From Bryobacterales bacterium (lineage in GTDB: Bacteria; Acidobacteriota; Terriglobia; Bryobacterales; Bryobacteraceae): a DNA stretch of 54,089 nucleotides. The DNA is taken from assembly GCA_003166865.1 (NCBI GenBank), contig PMUP01000093.1, forward strand, positions 15,465 through 69,553. Direction: 5' to 3'. Numbering within the stretch: the stretch's first letter is position 1; every line of letters starts with the position of its first letter. The position numbers were made by a program, and so were the translations under genes. Shown here piece after piece: positions 48,822 through 54,089 of the stretch. The notes under the pieces were generated by a model. It saw only the letters and a list, made by a program, of their open reading frames with translations. It was not told the origin of the DNA and ran no database searches.

Positions 48822-49292
48822 ATGAAGCTACTTTCGAAAGCCCTTCTCATGATCGCGGCCCTGGCCAGTATCGCCCTGGCTGCCGACAAGCCCAACCTCT
48901 CAGGCGACTGGAAGCTCAATGCCGCCAAAAGCAATTTCGGTCCGATCCCCGCGCCCGCCACATACAACCGCAAAGTGACGCACGCTGAGCCGTCCATCAC
49001 CATCGAAGACACTCAGACCGGCTCTGCCCTAGGGGACCAGCACGACACTCGAACCTACACTACCGACGGCACGGAGATCACCTACCAGGCCAATGGCGCC
49101 GATGTGAAGAGCGGGGCCACCTGGGATGGCGATGCCCTCCAGATCAGTTCCAAGGTTTCCATACAGGGCATGGATCTTGTCGTCAAGGACAAAATAACGC
49201 TCGCGGACGATGGCAAAACGATGACCGACGCCGTGCACATCGCATCGCCACAGGGCGACATCGATCTCACGCTGGTGTTCGATAAGCAGTGA
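48822..49292 (+). CDS. Small secreted protein
   Basis: This 156-residue protein has a signal peptide (MKLLSKALLMIAALASIALA, cleavage after about 20). The mature part is beta-rich: NLSGDWKLNAAKSNFGPIPAP, then repeated short strands (THAEPSITIEDTQTG, TDGTEITYQANG, ISSKVSIQGMDLVVKDKITLADDGKTM). The beginning resembles the GTWKLN..KS.F motif of small secreted acidobacterial proteins. A GGAGA ribosome binding site supports the ATG at 48822 rather than the earlier one at 48795. TTGACG at 48740-48745 may be its -35 element. Function unknown. Confidence 0.75.
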   Translation: MKLLSKALLMIAALASIALAADKPNLSGDWKLNAAKSNFGPIPAPATYNRKVTHAEPSITIEDTQTGSALGDQHDTRTYTTDGTEITYQANGADVKSGATWDGDALQISSKVSIQGMDLVVKDKITLADDGKTMTDAVHIASPQGDIDLTLVFDKQ

Positions 49293-49359
49293 TGGTGGTC
49301 CGACTTTGCGCGACTCGCCACGAAACCCCGGCTGGCGGGGTACCTCCAGTGCGTGCCAT

Positions 49360-49489
49360 GAGCACCGCGGCGGATGACGGCCCTGGCCCCCTGATCGCCG
49401 ACGGCGTGCTGTACATCAACTCCGGCTACGACCAACGGGGCAGAATGTCCTGCAACGTGCTGCTCGCGTTCTCCCTCGACGGGAAGTAA
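49360..49489 (+). pseudogene. Remnant of a PQQ-type beta-propeller protein
   Basis: A short frame that begins within 49289-49489 ends with GPLIADGVLYINSGYDQRG and then NVLLAFSLDGK before its stop. This is how the last blade of PQQ-binding-like propeller proteins (for example polyvinyl-alcohol dehydrogenases) usually ends. No upstream blades can be found, because the preceding bases encode the small secreted protein. The fragment is best read as a gene relic left by a deletion or insertion. Confidence 0.55.
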
Positions 49490-49500
49490 ATCTCGGCCGG

Positions 49501-49710
49501 CTACCCCTTGTTGGACCCGTTGCGCGATCCTACCCTGATCGATTCGTTCTCCAGCCGCTCCAAGAGAATGCTCGCAATGTCGTCCGGCGCGGTGTTGGAA
49601 AGGACTTCCGGCAGATCTTGCTGTTCTGCCGCGCTCGGAATCGCCCGTGGATCCACTACTTTGTACCCCGTAACCGTAGCGCCTAGAATTGATTGCCGCT
49701 CGAGTTTCAT
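49501..49710 (-). CDS. Small protein next to the hydrolase-GAF gene
   Basis: I do not recognise this 69-residue protein: MKLERQSILGATVTGYKVV, then DPRAIPSAAEQQDLPEVLS and a helical end NTAPDDIASILLERLENES. An AGGGAA ribosome binding site precedes the ATG at 49710; the frame is open for nine codons further upstream. It lies 28 bases downstream of the hydrolase-GAF gene on the same strand, so co-expression and a regulatory or immunity-like role are possible; that is inference. Confidence 0.55.
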   Translation of the reverse strand: MKLERQSILGATVTGYKVVDPRAIPSAAEQQDLPEVLSNTAPDDIASILLERLENESIRVGSRNGSNKG

Positions 49711-49738
49711 ATTCGTTCCCTGTATTGATTGTTGCACA

Positions 49739-51934
49739 TCATCGCATGGCCGCTAATAGCGCGCGCAGAAAGGTTCCCGTAGCGTGCTCCGTGAGGATTT
49801 TTATCGATTCACTGTTATCGAGCACCCGCATGCGGACGGCGTGCGCCTTGTCGAAAGTTCCAATGTTGACGACTCCATACGCGTGGCGACCACATGAAGG
49901 CTCCCAGAGCGGAATACTCAGTAGCCACGCGTGGCGCTTGCCCTTCACGAGATTAAGGTATGCCGCGTCGCGAAGCTTGTCTCCCGTTAAGCCGTCGTAA
50001 ACGCGCGGTTCTAGCCGCTTCGCTGCCCGACCCGCAATGCCGTCACCCAGCGCGAATTGCACGTTCCAATACTCCTCGGGAACGAACGTCCCGGCGACGA
50101 TACGGAGAACCTCGTATTCGGGCGTCCCCGTCACATCCACTCCCATAAGGCTCAACTCCAATTGCGCGGCGTCGAAGCTAATCGAGGCCTCGGCGTTGAC
50201 CTGGGCAGCCCGCCGCCGTATCTCGGCAATTGCGAGACCGCCCAGCTCCGCGATCTCTTTCAACACCATGTCCTTTCGGCCGGTGTCAGCCGCGCCCGTG
50301 GAAGCGAATAGTGCGCGAATTGCCAGCAAGAGGCTGCGATTCTCCTGCACCACGGCCAGTTCGGTCAGACCGGCTGTCGTCGCAGGATCGTGGAGCTGCC
50401 AAACAATTCGATAAGCGGTCCATTTGGGCGGACTGGGCAATCGCAACGCCGCCGTACGCAACAGCTCCGAGTACTCCAAGTACGGCGCAGCCTCCGCGGT
50501 CAAGACTTCGTCGTAGATCTCCACGTCTGCGTTGTCGCCGTGCATGAGCTGGTATGCCTCCACGGATACGCTGCCACTCAGGAGCATCCCTTCCGGAAAG
50601 CGTACGGTCAGCAGCAGCTCATCCGTTTCTTCCCACCGGATGCTCTTCTGAAGAAAGTCCGTGTTATCCTGGCGGACGTTCTGCCTCTGGCGTAGCTCGG
50701 TCCCGTTCAGGGCGTACGCGTTGAAATCGATGCTTTGCAACGCGACTGTCGCGGGCTTCGATTGGCTCGGCGCGATGTCGAAGGCGATCTTCTGACGGAT
50801 CTGAGTCGACTTGATCGTTTCGTCGATTAACCGCACATGCTGCGGCGTTCGGTCCTTGACGGTCACGTACTGCGAGGTATGTCCGGATTCCGTCCAGGCT
50901 TCCAGCCCCCAACTCGTCCCCGCGTCGGAGCGAAGATCAGTGATGTCCGTCAGAGATGTCTCGTTGATCGCGTCCCCGTCTTCATTGATGAGGGCTTCGA
51001 ACCCAATCCGCTTCGAGCGGAAGAAATGGGTCATTTCCAGAGTCCGGCCTCGCGGATCCGACGCCCGCGCGAAACTTGCCGGGGGAGACCCGTGCGTCAC
51101 GGGGAAACGCTGGATAATCTCCCCGTAGAATTCACGCAATAGGAGGTGGGAGCAATGGCTGGTGGAGTCCGGCTTGACGCAACTGGAATGGGTCGTGTCG
51201 GGCAAAAGACGCACGTCTCCGAAATAACGCGCTCCGGAATCCGTCGTCACAACCTGCGGAAAACGATTTAAAATAAACCCTAAATATTTGTGATACAAGG
51301 GAAAACGGTGCTCACAGGCTTCCCGCCCCCACAAATCCGGAATCAGCCGCCTTTGCAGCATATCGCGAAAACGCCGATCCAGGTCCACAAAGTCGGGTGA
51401 CCTCCATTGAAGCTGGCGGCCCGTCTCATGCTGCGTAAGCTGGATCAGGTTGCCAAAGCTGTTCGCATACTGCGACCCAAGCGAGGGCGAGGCCATCAAA
51501 AGAAGTCCGATTTTCTTCTTCTGAAAGGCCTCTCTCCATCGTTCCAGCATGTAGCGGGTCACAACGCCGCCCAGGCTGTGACAGACGAAAATGATTCGCT
51601 CGTGATCTAGTATTGCTGGATGGTCCGTCGCCGCATGCAAAGCCGAGAGAAGCCATTGGGCACAATCGGCAATTCCGAAGATGGTGGAGTCCCAGGCTGT
51701 GTAATAGCCGCCGAGGTACACACCTGAGTCCCGAAACGTCCCCTCGTCCTGTACTACCATGTCCGGCCAGAACTTGCCGGCCTTTTCGTTGTACCAGCAT
51801 GCCTGTGAGTTAGACAGAACACCGTGCACGAAGACGATCACCGAGCCGGTATCGCGGTATCTACGCCATGTGTTGTTCTGCACGCGAGCCATCGCGTTTT
51901 TGATATCCGACGGCGAGATGGATAAAATCGACAC
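49739..51934 (-). CDS. Alpha/beta hydrolase (SERAC1/PGAP1-like) fused to a C-terminal GAF-like domain
   Basis: Numbered from the longest possible start (TTG, 52024; 761 residues), it has a lipase-type hydrolase at about 55-310: oxyanion segment FVHG (65-68), nucleophile elbow CHSLGG with S150, and a late THSSCVKP with the likely catalytic H279. A beta-rich middle region (330-545) of unknown type follows, then a helical linker and a GAF-like domain (about 605-755: LGDGIAGRAAK, LLSIPLW, YGVVNIGTF). I chose the GTG at 51934 because the SPSDIKNAMARVQNNTW helix begins just after it and codons before it are atypical; ATG 51892 is another choice. It probably cleaves an ester or lipid under small-ligand control. 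Confidence 0.8.
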   Translation of the reverse strand: MSILSISPSDIKNAMARVQNNTWRRYRDTGSVIVFVHGVLSNSQACWYNEKAGKFWPDMVVQDEGTFRDSGVYLGGYYTAWDSTIFGIADCAQWLLSALHAATDHPAILDHERIIFVCHSLGGVVTRYMLERWREAFQKKKIGLLLMASPSLGSQYANSFGNLIQLTQHETGRQLQWRSPDFVDLDRRFRDMLQRRLIPDLWGREACEHRFPLYHKYLGFILNRFPQVVTTDSGARYFGDVRLLPDTTHSSCVKPDSTSHCSHLLLREFYGEIIQRFPVTHGSPPASFARASDPRGRTLEMTHFFRSKRIGFEALINEDGDAINETSLTDITDLRSDAGTSWGLEAWTESGHTSQYVTVKDRTPQHVRLIDETIKSTQIRQKIAFDIAPSQSKPATVALQSIDFNAYALNGTELRQRQNVRQDNTDFLQKSIRWEETDELLLTVRFPEGMLLSGSVSVEAYQLMHGDNADVEIYDEVLTAEAAPYLEYSELLRTAALRLPSPPKWTAYRIVWQLHDPATTAGLTELAVVQENRSLLLAIRALFASTGAADTGRKDMVLKEIAELGGLAIAEIRRRAAQVNAEASISFDAAQLELSLMGVDVTGTPEYEVLRIVAGTFVPEEYWNVQFALGDGIAGRAAKRLEPRVYDGLTGDKLRDAAYLNLVKGKRHAWLLSIPLWEPSCGRHAYGVVNIGTFDKAHAVRMRVLDNSESIKILTEHATGTFLRALLAAMR

Positions 51935-52230
51935 GAATATTCTTCTGTGCAACACCCGTAGCGTCAGTATTCTTGCAGATTGGGCCCCCGCATCGCAAGT
52001 AAGATAGGCCCGAAAATATGCCAAATCGTTCCATTACCTGAACGGCCCGGGCATACTCGATGGCAGCGATCCGAATCCTACACCAACATTACTTAGTCGG
52101 ATTGCACGACCTGGGCGGAGCCTCCCATCTTCGGTCAGGTCCGCTATATGTCCCTGGAGGGCAGACGCCCTTGAAGTGACGTGGACGCCTACAGCCGAGA
52201 TTTGGCAGCTGGAGCGTAGAATAACTTGTA
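51935..52230. other. Intergenic region between the divergent hydrolase-GAF and epimerase genes
   Basis: This stretch of about 300 bases may include up to 30 N-terminal codons of the hydrolase gene if its TTG is used. I see no RNA gene. A TAGAAT box (52217-52222) ends eight bases before the GTG of the epimerase gene and could be its -10 element. A 39-codon open frame at 52060-52179 shows no recognisable product. Confidence 0.5.
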
Positions 52231-53076
52231 GTGAACATCGCCATCACGGGCGCCACCGGCATGATCGGCGCGCGGCTGCAACAGCGCCTCGCCGAAGCGG
52301 GTCATAGGGCCGTTGCGATACCACGTGGCGCCGCCGCTCCCACATGTGATGCCATTGTTCACTTGGCCGGTGAGCCGATCGCGCAGCGTTGGACCGAAGC
52401 GGCCAAGAAGCGCATCTACGACAGCCGCGTCGAAGGAACACGCGACCTCGTCAACGCGCTGTCCCAACAGTCCCAGCGCCCGCGCGTGTTGGTGTGCGCC
52501 TCCGCGGTCGGGATTTACGGATCGCGCGGCGACGAAATCCTGACCGAAAATTCTTCCGCGGGCAGCGGCTTTCTGCCGCGCCTGGCCATGGCCTGGGAAG
52601 AGTCCGCGCGATCTGCCGAGGCGCTAGGCATCCGGGTCATCAGCCTTCGATTCGGCATGGTGCTGGGCCGCGGCGGAGCGCTCGCCAAGTTGCTCCCGCC
52701 ATTCCGGCTCGGCGCCGGTGGACGATTGGGTTCCGGCCACCAATGGATGTCCTGGATCCATATTGACGACGCCGTGAGCCTGATCCTGTTCGCACTGGAG
52801 AACGCCGCGGGCGGCCCGCCTAGTGGCGCAATTAACGCCACCGCTCCCCACCCAGTCACCAACGATGAATTTACCCGCAGGCTCGCCACCGCGCTCCACC
52901 GGCCGGCTATTTTTCCCGTCCCGGCTTTCGCCCTGAAGCTCGCTTTCGGCGAAATGTCCGAGGTTTTGCTCGATAGCCAGCGCGTTCTGCCAGCCGCCGC
53001 CCAGGCCGCGGGCTTCCATTTCCAATACCCCGAGCTGTCTGCGGCATTGGAAAGCATCCTCAGCACCCTCCGGTAA
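52231..53076 (+). CDS. TIGR01777-family NAD-dependent epimerase/dehydratase-like protein
   Basis: This 281-residue extended-SDR protein has the NAD(P) motif GATGMIG (7-13), the family segment HLAGEPIAQRWTEAAKKRIYDSRVEGTR (about 44-71), CASAVGIYGSRGDEILTE and QWMSWIHIDDAV, all typical of TIGR01777 (E. coli YfcH type). The reaction of these proteins is not established. The length is slightly below the usual 295-300. It begins with GTG, with no Shine-Dalgarno sequence but a near TAGAAT box. Confidence 0.92.
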   Translation: MNIAITGATGMIGARLQQRLAEAGHRAVAIPRGAAAPTCDAIVHLAGEPIAQRWTEAAKKRIYDSRVEGTRDLVNALSQQSQRPRVLVCASAVGIYGSRGDEILTENSSAGSGFLPRLAMAWEESARSAEALGIRVISLRFGMVLGRGGALAKLLPPFRLGAGGRLGSGHQWMSWIHIDDAVSLILFALENAAGGPPSGAINATAPHPVTNDEFTRRLATALHRPAIFPVPAFALKLAFGEMSEVLLDSQRVLPAAAQAAGFHFQYPELSAALESILSTLR

Positions 53077-53106
53077 TTCCCAAACCTGAGAGACAATGGA
53101 TGTAGT

Positions 53107-54089
53107 ATGCGTTGTTTGCTTATTGTGTTGACCGCCGCCCTACTCACTGCCGCCAGTGAGATGAATATGACGGTTGCGCAGTTGGTCATGTTCATTAAAT
53201 CATCGGTGGAGCTCAAGCAACCCGACAGCAAAGTCGCCGAGTACTTGCGCCACGTAAAACTCACGGACAAGCTGGACGACCGGACCATCGAAAACTTGCA
53301 AAGCCTGGGCGCGGGCTCGAAGACCGTGGCAGCCCTGCGCGAGTTGGGTGACGCTTCGGCCAGTTTGCATACCGCTCCCCCGCCTCCGCCCAAGCCTGTG
53401 TACGTTCCGCCTCCGCCGCCCGATTCGGTCGAGCAAGAGAAAATAATCGACCAGGCGCGCGACTACGCGCTCAACTACACCAAGCAGTTGCCGAATTTTA
53501 TTTGCGTCCAAGTGACGCGGCGCGATTACGATCCCACCGGCACCGGCAACAATTGGTATCACTCCGACACCATCACCGCCCGCCTCAGCTACAACGGCGC
53601 TGAGAACTACGAAGTCATTCTTCATAACAACCAGCCGGTCACGAACGCCAACATGCGGCAATTCGGCGGCACTACATCGGAAGGCGAATTCGGCAGCATG
53701 ATGGACCAGATCTTCGAGCCGGAAACTCATACGCGGTTTTCCTGGGACCACTGGGGCAAGCTGCGCGGCCGCAAGACTTATGTATTCGCGTATGACGTGC
53801 AGCAGGAGTTTTCGCATTATCATGTGGAGGCGGACGACGACAAACTATCCATCGTGCCCGCCTTTCGCGGCCTGGTCTACATCGACGAGGACACCAAGAT
53901 GGTGGTGAAGATTGTCATGACCCCGTATGACATGCCGAGCACGTTCCCGATACGCGAGATCAGCTCGTCGCTCGACTACGACCTTGAGACCATCGGGGAT
54001 TCCCAATATATGCTGCCGCTGAAATCGGTCCTCACCTCCAAGCGGGCCCGTCAGATGACGAGGAACGATATCGAGTTCCGGCTCTATCG
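53107..54089 (+). CDS. Secreted protein with Pro-rich linker, runs off the right edge
   Basis: An open frame from the ATG at 53107 continues to the window end (327 residues visible, no stop). It has a signal-peptide-like start (MRCLLIVLTAALLTAAS), a helical segment (VAQLVMFIKSSVELKQPDSKVAEYLRHVKL), a poly-proline linker at about 97-115 (APPPPPKPVYVPPPPP) and a larger beta-rich part beginning YTKQLPNFICVQVTRRDYD. That last motif (LPNFxCxQxTxR) is recurrent in secreted acidobacterial proteins of unknown function. It lies 30 bases after the epimerase gene. Function cannot be assigned. Confidence 0.8.
   Translation, partial: MRCLLIVLTAALLTAASEMNMTVAQLVMFIKSSVELKQPDSKVAEYLRHVKLTDKLDDRTIENLQSLGAGSKTVAALRELGDASASLHTAPPPPPKPVYVPPPPPDSVEQEKIIDQARDYALNYTKQLPNFICVQVTRRDYDPTGTGNNWYHSDTITARLSYNGAENYEVILHNNQPVTNANMRQFGGTTSEGEFGSMMDQIFEPETHTRFSWDHWGKLRGRKTYVFAYDVQQEFSHYHVEADDDKLSIVPAFRGLVYIDEDTKMVVKIVMTPYDMPSTFPIREISSSLDYDLETIGDSQYMLPLKSVLTSKRARQMTRNDIEFRLY

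Noticed and set aside
52060-52179. 39-codon open frame in the gap before the epimerase gene
   Set aside because: No ribosome binding site, no recognisable motif and a length expected by chance in high-GC DNA.
1-54089. CRISPR arrays, tRNA and rRNA genes
   Set aside because: No regularly spaced repeats with unique spacers, no cloverleaf-like segment and no rRNA-like sequence were found in the gaps.

Overview
The window looks like a chromosomal segment of an acidobacterium, most likely a Solibacter/Bryobacter-type soil member. The support is indirect: a high-GC, densely packed chromosome, an 825-residue MacB/FtsX-type permease of the kind expanded in Acidobacteriota, a TPR-secretin with a Pro/Gln-rich pseudopilin-like partner, lipid A synthesis (LpxB), and several secreted proteins of a style common in that phylum. 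I saw no rRNA, tRNA, CRISPR array, intact transposase or prophage.

Left part (0-12.5 kb). The end of an aldehyde dehydrogenase gene enters from the left. A tightly coupled minus-strand unit follows, in transcription order: LytS-type histidine kinase, secreted TPR protein, type III polyketide synthase, FAD oxidoreductase, tadA and a short-chain dehydrogenase. ribA diverges from it. Next come a secreted protein, an adenylation-carrier-thioesterase protein whose thioesterase nucleophile is cysteine, an aromatic-acid-type MFS transporter and a HEAT-repeat protein.

12.5-22.4 kb. A Uma2-family gene precedes an eight-gene plus-strand operon: LolA-like, GspF/PilC, GspE/PilB, PilM, PilN, PilO, a PilP/GspC-like protein and the pseudopilin-like protein. 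The matching secretin and two GspG-like pseudopilins lie 20 kb away at 39.9-43.2 kb on the other strand, so the two loci probably build one secretion or pilus machine. A DUF948-like protein, a YtxH-like protein and RecX follow.

22.4-32.7 kb. An ECF sigma factor, a secreted isoaspartyl peptidase and a half-size EamA transporter form one unit. A toxin-antitoxin patch follows: ParD, ParE and a frameshifted HigA, preceded by a heptamer tandem repeat. Then come lpxB, an M1-type peptidase homologue that has lost all its zinc ligands, sixA, an O-antigen-ligase-like protein, a row of three hairpins and a NYN-domain protein.

32.7-39.9 kb. A two-part B12-dependent acyl-CoA mutase lies downstream of a CMD-DoxX-cupin set, which diverges from a MocR/GntR regulator; a repeat that could be its operator lies between them. 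An orphan antitoxin remnant, dut and the msrPQ methionine-sulfoxide repair pair follow.

39.9-54.1 kb. After the secretin locus come smpB, pepA, the large permease with an overlapping dehydrogenase gene, a small secreted protein and a PQQ-propeller remnant. The most accessory-looking gene encodes an alpha/beta hydrolase fused to a GAF-like domain, followed at once by a 69-residue partner of unknown type. A TIGR01777-type epimerase and a secreted protein running off the right edge close the window.
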